A stretch of DNA of 64,000 nt, taken from NCBI RefSeq assembly GCF_003265705.1, contig NW_020313285.1:15504050-15568049 (forward strand), in the 5' to 3' direction. Positions 22,441 through 32,944 of this stretch are shown here, in pieces. The notes under the pieces were generated by a model. That model was not told where the DNA came from. It did not search any database and saw only the letters and a program-made list of their open reading frames with translations. This DNA is from Callorhinus ursinus. Its lineage: Eukaryota > Chordata > Mammalia > Carnivora > Otariidae. Numbering within the stretch: position 1 is the first letter of the stretch; every line of letters starts with the position of its first letter. The translations under genes were made by a program, and so were the position numbers.

Positions 22441-22900
22441 AATTACTGTTAATCCTTGAACATCATGAGTTTGAACTGTGTGGGTCCACTTATAGATGGA
22501 TTGTTTTCAATAAATGTAGCACAGTACTATAAGTGTATTTTTTCTTCCTTAGGATTTTCTTAATAACATTTTCTTCTCTTTAGCTTATTTTATGGTAAGA
22601 ATACAATATAAACACATGTGACGTACAAAATATGTGTTACATGGGGCGCCTGGGTGGCTCAGTTGGTTAAGCTTCTGACTCTTGATTTTAGCTCAGGTCA
22701 CGATCTTAGGCTTGTGAGGTCAAGCCCCGCGTTGGGCTCCACGCCGGGCTTGGGGCATCCTTAAGATTCTCTCTCCCTCTGCCCCTCCCTTCCCTGCTCA
22801 AGCTCTCTCTTCCTAAAAAACAAAAAAATATGTGTTGATTGTTCATGTTAGAGGTAAGACTTCTGGTCAACAGTATGCAATAAACAGTTTGAAAACACTG
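22441..22900. mobile_element. Tigger2/MER8-like DNA transposon remnant
   Basis: taatccttgaacatcatgag, gtgtgggtccacttataga, acagtactataagtgtattt, attttcttaataacatttt and, after an inserted SINE, gacttctggtcaacagtatg follow the order of the cagttgacccttgaacaac-terminal Tigger family. The terminal inverted repeat is recognisable on the left only. Confidence 0.7.
22643..22824 (+). mobile_element. CAN-SINE inside the Tigger remnant
   Basis: Plus-strand CAN-SINE of the subfamily with cgttgggctccacgccggg and a short A-rich tail. The duplication aaaatatgtgtt at 22627-22638 and 22825-22836 lies in transposon sequence, so the SINE is younger than the Tigger copy. Confidence 0.9.
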
Positions 22901-22904
22901 ATCT

Positions 22905-23135
22905 ACTCCCTTTTTCTCAGAGACCCACCTCAAATTCCTTTCCCTCTAAGAGAACTTTTCTGACAATACAGACCTCAGTGATCCCCTCCACTGCATTCAT
23001 AAGGCTACTATGTCTAATTATTCAAATGTTGCTGTGTGACATTTCATTAAGGACAAAGACCATGCTTTATACTAAGTTTTTCCCACAGCACTTGGTATGC
23101 TACCTGGCAAACAGCAGGCATTCAATGAATATTTG
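22905..23135 (+). mobile_element. LINE-2 3' end
   Basis: cacttggtatgctacctggc then agcaggcattcaatgaatat are the conserved L2 terminal phrases, preceded by a plausible L2 3' region. Confidence 0.6.
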
Positions 23136-23384
23136 TGGTTTGATGAACAGCAAGGGGCAGCTCTGGGTAAAAGTGTGAAGTTTGACTTAGGTTCTTCTAC
23201 CTTTGACTGCTTACATCACAGAAAGGTCCATGGATTGTGATACTCCTTTGAACTGGCCATTTTCTACTTTCTCAATCAATTCCAGGTGTTTCCTGATTTT
23301 TCTCACTCTCTCCAAATCACACTTCATGTGCTCTGTGTCTCCTTATCATGTCGACTACTAGCTAAGGTATTTGGTGTTTGCCAC

Positions 23385-23490
23385 TAGATTTTATGCTGCT
23401 TATAAAATTTTTTTGTGTCCTCTATCATCCAAGACAGACATATGTGTACATAGTAGATGCTCAATAGATATTTATTGGATAAGTTAATGA
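23385..23490 (+). mobile_element. LINE-2/MIR-type 3' end
   Basis: ctagattttatgctgctta, then catagtagatgctcaataga and tatttattggataag match the shared 3' terminal region of L2 and MIR. Confidence 0.55.
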
Positions 23491-23804
23491 ATACGTGTTA
23501 TATTGTTTGTGTCTTGGGGTGTTGCTATTATATCTTTGGGGAAAAGTACGAAATCACCTAATTCATTTAACATTTGGTCAAGGGAATTTACTAAGTCTAT
23601 TAACAAGTATACAAACACTTTCTGGTTTTGACTTCCTGGAATAAAAATGAAATCTTCCTTTTGCCTTTCTTTTGATCCTTTTTTTGGTCCACTTGGCAAT
23701 TGAACTGTTCCTTTCAAGGAGCAATGTAAGTCTCTATAGCTTTACATAGAACTGATGGTTCCTTCTCTATATTCTGAGCAAGCCATACATACTTCTAGTT
23801 AGGG
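23491..23804. other. unassigned DNA
   Basis: No recognised gene or repeat. Confidence 0.4.
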
Positions 23805-23945
23805 GTGACCACATAATTTATTGTCTAAACCTGGACATGTTGAGAATGAAAGTGGGCACAAAAAACTATTAAGCCAGGATAAAAGGTGTCCCTGACAAAC
23901 CAGGAAGTACGCTCATACTACTTTGAAAGTACTTATTTGCTAACT
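23805..23945. mobile_element. ancient interspersed repeat (family uncertain), copy A
   Basis: It shares cataatttattgtctaaac and ggacatgttgagaatg, with small changes, with a second copy at 59150-59290. The closing phrase gacaaaccaggaagtacgct fits an old mammalian DNA-transposon-like repeat that I cannot name securely. Confidence 0.4.
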
Positions 23946-24009
23946 GTATGTCTCTTGTTATTCAATTATAAAGCTATTCTAGGTCTGGGCCTTATTTCTC
24001 TTAGCTTCC

Positions 24010-24074
24010 TTGTTATCTAGAACTGTGCCTACCACTTGTTATCTAGAACTGTGCCTACCACTGGTGCCTACCAC
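24010..24074. repeat. 26-bp perfect tandem duplication plus partial third copy
   Basis: The 26-base unit at 24010-24035 (starts ttgttatctagaactg, ends gcctaccac) is repeated exactly at 24036-24061, and gtgcctaccac occurs a third time at 24064-24074. No errors between the full copies implies a recent event. Confidence 0.95.
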
Positions 24075-24230
24075 TGGTGGTAGAAGAAATGTTAGTGCCT
24101 CTTTAACAATGTTCATTTAATTGCATATTATACTATCTTGATGTAGAACTCAAACCATCCCATTTGGGTCCTATTATGAGCCATTTTCTCAGTATAAAAA
24201 TATAGGGCAATGAGCTTAATTATATGCTTG

Positions 24231-24475
24231 TGTAATGATAGTAGCTAGCATTTACCGGCACTTAGCATGTGCAAGGCCCAGGGCTAAGAACTTTGGTTGA
24301 GTTCTCTCATGGATTTCTCACAACAATTCTTGGAGGTAAGCATTATTATGGTCTCATTAAATTAGAAGAAAAGATATGTTTAGAAAGATTAAGAATCTTG
24401 CTCAGGGTCACCCAGGTAATTATGTAGCAGAGTTTGAACCCCAGACTCTGATGCCATACACCATCTCTCTTATAT
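24231..24475 (-). mobile_element. MIR
   Basis: agctagcatttaccggcact, gtgcaaggcccagggctaag, gtaagcattattatggtctc, caggtaattatgtagcagag and gaaccccagactctgatgcc are in antisense MIR order, nearly full length. Confidence 0.8.
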
Positions 24476-25460
24476 GTGAGCAGTAACTGGTACTAAATTT
24501 TGGAAAGTAATTTTAAAATATTAATACCATACTTTTAGGAAAAATTCATGTGCTTTTACATGTTTAAAGGAATATGTGTTTAACTAAGTAAAGATTGAAG
24601 AATCAGATCAATGTGGCGGCGATGTGAGGTCATGAGTAGTGATAGATAAAGACATTCTTGCTGTTGTTCTTGGTGTTAACATCTCCATTTGTTATGACAC
24701 AAATATACCACTAGTTTTGTTGAGATCATTTTCTTGCTTACGAACTAGTAAGTGTGCAAAGCAGTTTGTAATACAAAAAACCTTTGTACTACAACAGTTG
24801 GGTTTACTTTTAGCAGCATTTTCAGTGTATGTTATGTGAATAAATTATAAACAGTGTCTATTTTTTACCTTGTCCTTTTGACAAGATTCTACTTGGTAAC
24901 AATTTTAATGATAGTCATCATTAAAGCATCATTATATTAACTCCAGAAAAATTATTTGGTATTATCGTAATTACAAACCATGTTTCGACATTGATGAAAC
25001 ACGTTATCAGTGGTTCTTAAACAAAAGTAGTCTAATTTTATAAAAAATAATCTAAATTGTAAGAATAATCTGTAGCCTTAAACTGTTTTAAATCATAAAG
25101 TATAAATAAAATGTGTAAAGAAACTATGCTATAAATATGATACCGAGCATAATTATACACACAGACTTTCATACAAAAGGTATCCTTCAAGAATTGTATT
25201 AATTGATTTTTTTTCTATTGACAAGAGAGGTGTATGAATAGCTGTAGCAACTGAAATTAGACATTATCAGGGTATTCAGTTGCATATGATGTGGTATAAA
25301 CATATGGGAAACCTGAAAACAAATGTTTACATAATGCATGTTAACTCTTATGAATAAATGATAGGAAATGTTACTTTTAAGGCATTCACACAAAATGACT
25401 ATGTTAGCAATTCAAAGGAAGGGTTACAAACATACCAGACATATTAAGTTCAGGAATTTT
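24476..25460. other. AT-rich, SINE-free single-copy DNA
   Basis: Nearly 1 kb with no recognised element. The short open frames have no splice or Kozak support. Confidence 0.4.
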
Positions 25461-25480
25461 CTGGGCTTTTTTTTTTTTTT

Positions 25481-25650
25481 AATATTTACTCATTTGAGGC
25501 ACAGAGATACAGAGAGAGAGCGCATGAGCAGGGGGAGAGGCAGGCTCCCCGCTGAGTCAGGAGCCTGATGTGGGGCTTGATCCCGGGACCCCAGGATCAC
25601 GGCCTGAGTCGAAGGCAGACACTTAACCATCTGAGCCACCCAGGCGCCCC
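25481..25650 (-). mobile_element. CAN-SINE
   Basis: Minus-strand CAN-SINE ending gagccacccaggcgcccc. The flanking ctgggc plus T-run is duplicated (25461-25480 and 25650-25666). Confidence 0.88.
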
Positions 25651-25666
25651 TGGGCTTTTTTTTTTG

Positions 25667-26074
25667 TTTTTTGCTTTTTTTTTTTTAGCATCCCACATTT
25701 CTTTTAGTTTTGAGGTGATTATAGACTCAAATGCAGTTGTAGGAACTTCCTGGGTTTTTTGTCCTAGGAAATTTTTAGAATTAATATGCCTTTGAATTTC
25801 AGGCCAGAAAGCTTCCTCTAGTTTGTTATTCCTATTTTTTTGAACTAGGATACCAGGATATCACTGGTCAGAAAAACTGCATTAAATGTCAAGTTTTCAC
25901 TGTACTCAGAGTAACTAGAAAATTTAAATGCTTTTATTATACTGTAGGTAAGGATCCATGGGTTAACTAATAGAAATTGGGAAAAAGAGCAAATTTAAAA
26001 TAAAAAATTGGTCTTTTTTTTTTCTTTGCACTTTTTATCATCTCAGGGGATTTAAACATTTTTTTCATTTACTC
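25667..26074. other. unassigned DNA
   Basis: T-rich at its start, with no recognised repeat or gene. Confidence 0.4.
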
Positions 26075-26800
26075 TAGGCACCAGGGTACATCAGCCGAAC
26101 AAAGCAGACAAAATTCCATCTTATATTGGGGAAGACAGGCATTAAGAGATAAACATACAAAATAAGTAAATTATAAAGATTGTTGCAAGGTTTAAAGTGT
26201 CATGGAAACAAAAAAGCAAGTTAGGAAGGAATGAGAGTTGGGGTTGGGGGAGTTGCAATTTTAAATAGTGTGGTCAGTCTAAGCATCACTGTTAGGGTGA
26301 GATTTGGGAAAGGAGTTAGAAGAGGGAAAGCAGACATTGAGGGAGAATGTTCCTGGAAAAGGAGCTGCACTTCAAAGGCCCTAAGTAGTAGTCTGGATTA
26401 TTCAAGCAACAAAGGGTAGTTGGAGCTGGAGTGAGACAGGTGAAGGGAACAGGCAAAACCAAGGGTTCGTAGGTCACCGTAAAGACCTTAGCTTTTACAG
26501 ACAATGAAATAGGGAGCCACTGGAGGATTTGGGCCAGATGAGACCGGAGCTGACTTTTCTTGCAAGACAGTGTTCTGTTTGTTGCTCTGACAACAGAGTG
26601 AGTTAATGGTGGGCAGAGAGACCACTTAGCAGGCCACTGAAGTACGATCCAAGTCAGAAGACGGAAGTAATGCACTGATTGGTCTGATTCTGATTTACTC
26701 TGAGAGTCCAACAGTCTTGCCTGACAGCTTGGAGGTGAAGATCAGAAGAAGAAAGGGAGCCAAAGACTCCACAAACTAGCTAGAAGGACCTGGCTAAGTC
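26075..26800 (-). mobile_element. LINE-2 antisense segment
   Basis: ggcaccagggtacatcagcc, aaggagctgcacttcaaagg, agggagccactggaggattt and gagagaccacttagcaggcc are the antisense of L2 ORF2-to-3' UTR phrases in correct order over about 700 bases. The 131-codon minus frame (26316-26711) is a chance opening in L2. Confidence 0.7.
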
Positions 26801-26804
26801 TTGA

Positions 26805-26864
26805 ACTGCTTTTTGAGCGAGAATTAGAAACTTAGGGGGAAAAGAAAACTAATATTGTACTAAT
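26805..26864 (+). repeat. promoter-flanking direct repeat, left copy
   Basis: tgctttttgagc (26807-26818) and gggaaaagaaaactaat (26837-26853), then ttgtactaat, recur in the same order and strand at 28999-29059, with a 3-base spacing difference and a few substitutions. The repeat brackets the CpG island. Confidence 0.85.
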
Positions 26865-27370
26865 ATAATCAATCCAGATGAAGAAGACGTATATATTACT
26901 ACATCATATTCTAAGTGTTGTAGGCCTGAAAACTTAATGTAGGCATTTGGCGGAAGGTTGATTGCTGGATGGGGACTCTCAGGTATTTCTGATTTCTGGG
27001 ATATATAAAACATACAGCTAAAGAAGACTCAGAGATCCAGGAGAAGTAATTTCACGCTTTTCAAATGACAGGTGGAACTTCTAGGCCATAAAAGCCAGTT
27101 AGTTATGACAGATTCAACGATTCTGACGTTTACATTAATAAAAAGCGGTGGTCCGATGATTTCAGGGCATCTTTCTCTCCACCGTTTCCAACCGACAAGT
27201 GGTGCCAGGGCTCAGCGCCTAGCCTGGGCAGCCCGGGAGCGTCCGCGGTCCCACTTGGAGCGCAGGCACCGCCCCTCCGCGCGGTCCGGGGAAGGGGCGC
27301 GAGCCGCCGTTGCCAGCCGCCGGGAGGAGGGCGAGGAGGGGCTCTCGTGCGCTCCCACCCAGCCCTGGTC

Positions 27371-27384
27371 GCCATCTTCCGGCG
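27371..27384 (-). promoter_or_regulatory. ETS/YY1 composite site
   Basis: On the minus strand the bases read gccggaagatggc, joining an ETS core (ccggaag) to a YY1 core (aagatggc). YY1 sites in this orientation typically sit just downstream of the start of transcription and often contain the ATG. Here it points to transcription leftwards, away from the exon at 27749. Confidence 0.55.
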
Positions 27385-27599
27385 CGTCCTTTCCCGCGCG
27401 GGCTCCAACCCCGGCTCGCGGCCCTCCTCTCCCTTAGGAGGGGGCTTCCTAGCCCGCGCAGCTGCAAGGCGCGGCGCGTTGCGGGGGTCGCCGGCTAAGT
27501 CCAACGCCCCGGCGGGGCAGGGGGTGGGGCCGGCGCGGCGGCAGCTGCGCGGCGGCGCTGTCCTCCCGGGGCTCTCCGGGCGCGCGCCGCCTCTCGCTC

Positions 27600-27749
27600 C
27601 GCCCGCGCGCGAGCCTGGGCGGGGAGGGAGGGGCCAGGAAGCGGCGAGCGCGCCGGGGAGCGCAGCTGCGGGCGTGGGGGTGGCAGGAGCCGCGGAGCCG
27701 GCACCGAGAGCGGCTGCGGCTGGAGCCGGCGGTCGAGACAAAGGCGACG
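27600..27749 (+). other. likely non-coding first exon (3' boundary at splice donor)
   Basis: The exon end is set by ggcgacg|gtgagtgtcc at 27749|27750, a near-consensus donor followed by G-rich intron sequence typical of CpG-island first introns. The 150 bases before it contain no ATG, so a transcript starting here would carry its start codon in a later exon. The candidate exon at 40220-40334 fits. The transcription start is not determinable; 27600 is only a working left limit. GC boxes at 27511 and 27617 lie within or just upstream. Confidence 0.5.
27617..27625 (+). promoter_or_regulatory. GC box (Sp/KLF-type)
   Basis: gggcgggga is a canonical Sp1-like site, about 130 bases before the donor. 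Other GC boxes in the island are mentioned under the promoter entry. Confidence 0.5.
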
Positions 27750-28310
27750 GTGAGTGTCCCGCCGGCCGGGTCGCGCGCCGGCACCCAGACCTCGCCCTCG
27801 CGGCCTCCTGGGCGGGGGCCCGCAGCCTCGAACCCCCGCCGCCGAGGGCTCGGCGGGGAGCGCGGCCCGGCCCTGCCCCCCGCGCGCTGCGGGCTGTGGG
27901 CTGAGCCTGCGGCTCCATTTTCAGGTCTGGGCGAGGTCTTCCTGCGGACCCTGCCTTTGGTTTTTCTTCCATTCCTTCTGAGAAATGGTTACATGCTCAG
28001 TTCAAAATTGACGACAGGCGGGCGGCTGAGGGAGCCAACCGCCAGCCTGATGTAAAATGGAAATGAAAAGACCCCCTCCCCCAAACTTTGCAGGTCTGGG
28101 AGTCGGGAGGGGAGGCGCGAAGGGCGGGCGGGGTGGGCCGGGGTCTTCCAGGTGAGAGTTTGGGGGTGGGGCAGGAACCCCTGCCTCTGGAGCCGGGACT
28201 CTCGCCTGAGGCGTGCTGCGCGTTCCGCTCGCGGGTCTCGCGGCGCTTCTCTTTGGGCCCCGGAGAGAAAGCCCTGCCTGATCACCTACTCGGAGGAGCT
28301 CGTGTTACTC

Positions 28311-28998
28311 GTACAGGTTGTCTTTCCTTTGCCGCTTCAGTTGTGATTTTTGGTAACGGGTGTGGTAGGTAGCGGCTCGCTGATGCAGCATTTATAGCTG
28401 AAAAGCCCCGATGGGCTGACTTCATGTGTACTTGAAATAACACTGGAATTTCTCCTTACTTGCTGTTATTTCAAATGATAAACTTTTGTAGGGGAATTTG
28501 GTGCTGATGTTCAGTTTACAAAATTGACATATTTTGTTTTAAAGAGTCTGGCTTATAGTAGGTGCTCAGTAAAATATTTGAATGAATGAACGAATCTTGA
28601 AACATGAAAACTGATTTCACAGCTAGTAAAATTTAGGCACATACCCTCTTGACTCAAGGAAAAAAACGTTGGCAAACCGCATGCAGTTTTTGTTTATATG
28701 CTTTTTTGTTTTTACCCACCATATACATGGTGTTGATGATCGGTTATTATCAATGTTACAAGTGTAGAATATGTAGTTGAAATGTGAAATTTTTCATTTT
28801 GAGGAAAAGTTGGTTGACATTTTCTGTTTAAAAATAAGTTGTTAAAAGATAAGTGTTATTTCTGCTTTTCTTTCGAAAGAACGAGAAATTAAAGGTGTTT
28901 GGATTGTATTTTGTTCTTTTGAGACGCCCAAAGTCTATTTCATTATGAATAAATAAGTTTATGTGCTTTTGGCGGGCCGTGGTGGCATGGTCTTCAGT
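28311..28998. other. presumed first-intron DNA with a short L2/MIR end
   Basis: The sequence turns AT-rich after 28380. 28548-28590 (ggcttatagtaggtgctca, ttgaatgaatgaacg) is an L2/MIR 3' end. No exon-like segment was seen. Confidence 0.45.
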
Positions 28999-29059
28999 TG
29001 CTTTTTGAGCCAGAGGCTCTCTAAAGTTAGAGGGAAAAGAAAACTAATGTTGCACTAAT
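28999..29059 (+). repeat. promoter-flanking direct repeat, right copy
   Basis: tgctttttgagc (28999-29010) and gggaaaagaaaactaat (29032-29048), then ttgcactaat. Collinear with the left copy at 26805-26864, about 2.2 kb away across the CpG island. Confidence 0.85.
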
Positions 29060-29064
29060 TAAAC

Positions 29065-29165
29065 CCTACCATTTCTTCAACCGGTATTCATGGAGCACCC
29101 ATTATGTAGTGGCACCTGTGTTGGTTGTTGCGTTTCTAGAAGCAAACAAAACCCACAATTATCGC
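29065..29165 (-). mobile_element. LINE-2 3' end, antisense
   Basis: ttcttcaaccggtattcatg, gagcacccattatgtagtgg and agaagcaaacaaaacccac correspond to the antisense L2 terminus. Confidence 0.6.
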
Positions 29166-30156
29166 TTTAACCCGAGCGTGAAGTTCTTTCCTCATTATCG
29201 ATGTTGCAAGTAAGGACTGACTTACACCCCTACTGCCTGCCTACTTACGAGGGAAGCTGTCAGGTGGAGTGCAGGAAGTATAGATCCCTAAGTCTACTTA
29301 AAGGTTAATAAGTAACTTCATAGGGCTGAGATTATTAGGTTACATTTTCTTATTGTCAGTTTAGTAAAATCCTACATTTTAAAATGAAGGGAGGAGGAGG
29401 TTTAAGAAACTTTTTTTTCCCTCCTTCCATACTGGATGATTTTGGTACAGTGTATTTATTGAAGAGTAATGCACTTCTGGTTGTTTTCTGTAAATAATCT
29501 TTGCTATACAACATTTTCTATTTTTCAGAATCTCCAAGAAGAAACAGTGGATTACTTTTCTACAAGAAATGTTTTAAATAAAGCACCTATTTGGAAGTTC
29601 GATCTTTTAGTCACTATTTACAGATAAATATAGTATTGACTTGATCATGCTGAAAAGGGAAGGATTAGTAATAATTTGTGGTTCCATATTTGGACTTTGC
29701 TGCTAGTATTGCGACTGTGATGGAACTGCTTACTAAAAGGAGAATGCTGTTTGTAGTATTTATTCTGAATATAAGGTTGCATTGCTTGCTTTTGTCTTAT
29801 ATACACAGGATTTTTTTAAAAAGTGCTTATTTTGTGTGGTCTCATCAGAAGGCCAAATTGATGTGTTCCAGTGTCATTTTTTTGATCATTACAAAATAAT
29901 GTAGATTAATAATTTTTTCATAGATGGCATTTCAGTTTAGGTGGACCTTTTGATTTGTTAACACCTTATACATTATTGAAGATACTGTACTTTCAGATAG
30001 AACTTTCAAAGATTTTTAGGTTGGCTGCTCGCTTTTTGTGGTTCTGCCTGGGAGTAAGATGGAAAGTAATCCCTTATATTTTAGTGGTAGAGAGTTGTGT
30101 TTTTTTTAATGTATGTTTCTTGTGGGAAGAGTTACTTTGACAATATACTTTTTTTT
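29166..30156. other. presumed intronic single-copy DNA
   Basis: No recognised repeats. A good acceptor-like stretch (ttttctatttttcag) ends at 29528, followed by an open stretch containing aataaa at 29577. See findings. Nothing else is supported. Confidence 0.4.
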
Positions 30157-30420
30157 CTCCTTCTCCCTCTGCTACTACCCCTGCTTGTGCTCTCTTGCTG
30201 TCTGTCAAATAAATATTTTAAAGATTTTATTTATTTGACAGCGATACAGCGAGGGAGGGAACACAAGCAGGGGGAGTGGGAGAGGGAGAAGCAGGCTTCC
30301 CATTGAGCAGGGAGCCTGATGTGGGACTTGTTCTGGGACTCTAGGATCGCAACCTGAGCCGAAGGCAGACACTTAATGAGTGAGCCACCCAGGCGCCCCT
30401 AGATAATCTTAAAAAAAAAA
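30157..30420 (+). mobile_element. 5'-truncated CAN-SINE, outer copy of an inverted pair
   Basis: Only the CT-rich 3' half of a plus-strand SINE (30157-30217) is present. Its tail resumes after the nested copy as agataatcttaaaaaaaaaa (30401-30420). No duplication flanks it, consistent with loss of the head. Confidence 0.75.
30218..30400 (-). mobile_element. CAN-SINE nested in a SINE tail
   Basis: Full minus-strand CAN-SINE from ttaaagattttatttatttg to gagccacccaggcgcccct, inserted into the tail of the copy at 30157 and forming a tail-to-tail inverted repeat. Confidence 0.9.
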
Positions 30421-32837
30421 TAGGGTTTTGTACCTTAAAAAATACTATGTTTTCAAAGTATTTCTATCTCAGAATAGTTTATAATGTTTTGAGTCTAAAT
30501 AAATTCCAGGATCATCCCATCTTATAATTGTTGGAGTATTTGAAATGTTGGTGCTTTCATCCTCAGGGTATATGTGTGTGTGACAGGATGGGAGTAGGGA
30601 GTTAGTTCATTTTTTTTTTTTTTTAAGACCCTTCAGAATGCTTTACAAAGTGTTTCCTTTATCAGATGTAACTAATAAAGTGATTAAGAATGTCCATAAA
30701 AAGCATTGCAGCTGTGCTCATTTTTGTATAGATTGTTGGTATCAATTAGCATTTGTATAAAAACATTTCCAAAGTGCTTTGTAAGTAATTTCTCACATTT
30801 ATTCTCTAGGACAGGTTGCTGCTACATTTTTTATATCCCAGGTGTCACTTTTTGAAAGTGTTTAGGTTTTCATCTGCTTTAGGGTGAGTTTGGGGTACTG
30901 TTTTTTTTCTTTTGAGTCTGGGGCACTTTTGTAAATGCTTTGTAAGTTTTTTTTCTCACAACTGGCAATGCATATTGGTTTTAATCTGTTATAGTGTTCT
31001 TAATCTCAGTTCTCATGAAATATTTTAACATTTTATTGAAAAATGTTAGTAATGTTTTTGAGAGGAACATTATGGGTTCCCTGTGCATTCATGAGAAGAA
31101 CTGAGTGAAATGTGTGCTTATCCTTAATTCTTACTTACTAGTTAGGTGAGGGAATTTATCCTGATTTTCTTTCCATACCATGTGGAAAAACTTGAAATTT
31201 AGCTTATTAATAATTAATTTTATGCATCCTGCTACCTCACTTCAAAGCTTAAGAATACTGGAACTTTTCTATAATACAAACACATAATGAACAGAGCAGG
31301 ATTTAGCTGAAAGAGCTGTGGGAATCCATCCAAAGGGAGTTTCTGAACTGAAAGCCAAAAGACTTGGTAATAAGTTGTCTTTATTATGACACCATAAAAT
31401 ACCTGCAAATGTATTTTAGTCAAAATGGATTACAGTAAGACAAACTCCCTCTTTTTCCTAGAAAGCATTAGATAACTCCATGTTAAATTTAGGTATCTTT
31501 GAAATTGACTAAACGATGAGCACTGATATTTTCATTTTATATCTTACCCAATTAGAAATTCATGCTAAGATTTCTTGTTAAACCTTTGATTGGATTATTG
31601 TAAGCATGTGTTAGTAAAACATAAAATTTTGTTCCATGTAGCTTAATAATATACTTCCACTTTTTGCTTAATAAAGCAAAAATGAATTTTTTGTATATTC
31701 AGCATTGTGTATATTTTGCACTTACATATGGTGAGAACCCATGGGTATTTCTGGAACTAGTATGTGCAGTGGATGGGACTTGATAAAGCTTAAGGAGAGA
31801 ACAACTCTCTCCCTATACCTTCAAACTGTCCCTATAGATGAAGTCTTTCCCTGCCTCCGGATGAGCTTTTAGGAAAGTCAGGTAGCTTTCCTAGTTAGTT
31901 TTAGGTAATAAAAATTCTTGTGCTTACTTGTCAATGATAGTGTTACTTTAGTCATTGGAAGGTACAGTTCAGTATAATATTCAGTGTTAAAACTCTTATA
32001 CAGTTTAGAACTTCTCGAGCCCAGAAGTCTGCTCTGGAGGAAGAGTCCTAGTAGGTGTCTTTTATTTTACCAGCTTCTCTTCACTGTGCTGTCCATTCAC
32101 CTGTCCAGAGTCCAGCTCAGTGGGGAAAGAGAAGTGAGGGGAAAGATGATTTTAATGTAGCTCATCCTGTTGTGCTCTGGCACTGGTGCCTTCTGAATCG
32201 GGCAGGTTGTTCAAAGTGGACTTTTTCCAGAAGTGCTGGAAATGGTTTTCTTGGGGATTCCATGTCTGGGAACCTTCCAGCTACAATTCTTGTGATACAG
32301 TTCTTCTGTTACTGCCCCTTCACCTTCCAGTTTCCCTCATCTGCAGGCTCACTATGCCCAAGGAGAGGTTTTGCTTTAGTCTTCATAGTAGTTTTATAAA
32401 TAACTTTTTTTTTATAACTTCTTAACCAGACCTGCCTTTTACTAAGATTATTTCATAATACGCAGTTTCATGCATTCCACTAGGACCTCAACATTGTACC
32501 TCTCCAGCTCTTTCTGTTAATTACCGCACTTACACAGTACTTCTGTGTCAGGGACCTATAGAATGTTGCTGCTGTAATGTCCCAAGCCCTCCTTCCTCCA
32601 CGTCCATGCTTTGAATCCATGGTCCACTGTTAGAAATTTTACATTTGTATACCCTCAGTTCTCTGTAGCACTTCTTTACTGTACTCACCTATAGTTTGCC
32701 GCCCCCCCCCCCCAATCTAGACTAGCCTGTACGTGACATTTGAATGTGGCTTGAGGGGAAAAAAAAAACACTGATGCTGACCTCATCTCCCTATAAATTA
32801 GGAGGGTCCTCATGCTGCCCACAGTTCTGTAATCTTA
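30421..32837. other. 2.4 kb of presumed intronic DNA without recognised repeats
   Basis: One of the longest repeat-poor stretches of the window. No splice-bounded exon with coding character was found. C14 and A10 runs lie at 32701-32714 and about 32759-32769. The open frame at 32055-32399 has no support. Confidence 0.4.
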
Positions 32838-32940
32838 ATTTTTTTTTTTAAAGTAATCCCTACACCCAGTGTGGCACTCCAACTCAGGACCCTGAGATCA
32901 AGAGTCACACATTCCACCGACTAAGTCAGCTAGGTGTCCC
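32838..32940 (-). mobile_element. short-form CAN-SINE
   Basis: Minus-strand short CAN-SINE (aagtaatccctacacccagt to agtcagctaggtgtccc). Imperfect duplication: cagttctgtaatctt on the left and cagttcctaaaatctt on the right. Confidence 0.8.
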
Positions 32941-32944
32941 AGTT

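Larger units (their letters stand above)
27190..28310. promoter_or_regulatory. CpG-island promoter region
   Basis: This is the only GC-rich, CpG-dense stretch of the window, sharply bounded by AT-rich DNA. It has no TATA box at the expected place. Direct evidence of promoter features is several GC boxes (gggcgggg at 27617, ggcggggc at 27511, gggcgggcggggt near 28123), an ETS/YY1 composite at 27371-27384, and a consensus splice donor at 27750. All long reading frames inside are arginine/proline/alanine-rich on both strands, as random GC-rich DNA gives. A housekeeping-type, possibly bidirectional promoter is the natural reading. Confidence 0.85.

Noticed and set aside
27130..27972. 280-codon minus-strand frame in the CpG island
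   Set aside because: Arg/Pro/Ala/Gly-rich in a region where all six frames are open because of high GC. No upstream splice structure, no recognisable domain. Only its internal ATG at 27375 is kept, as a YY1-type site.
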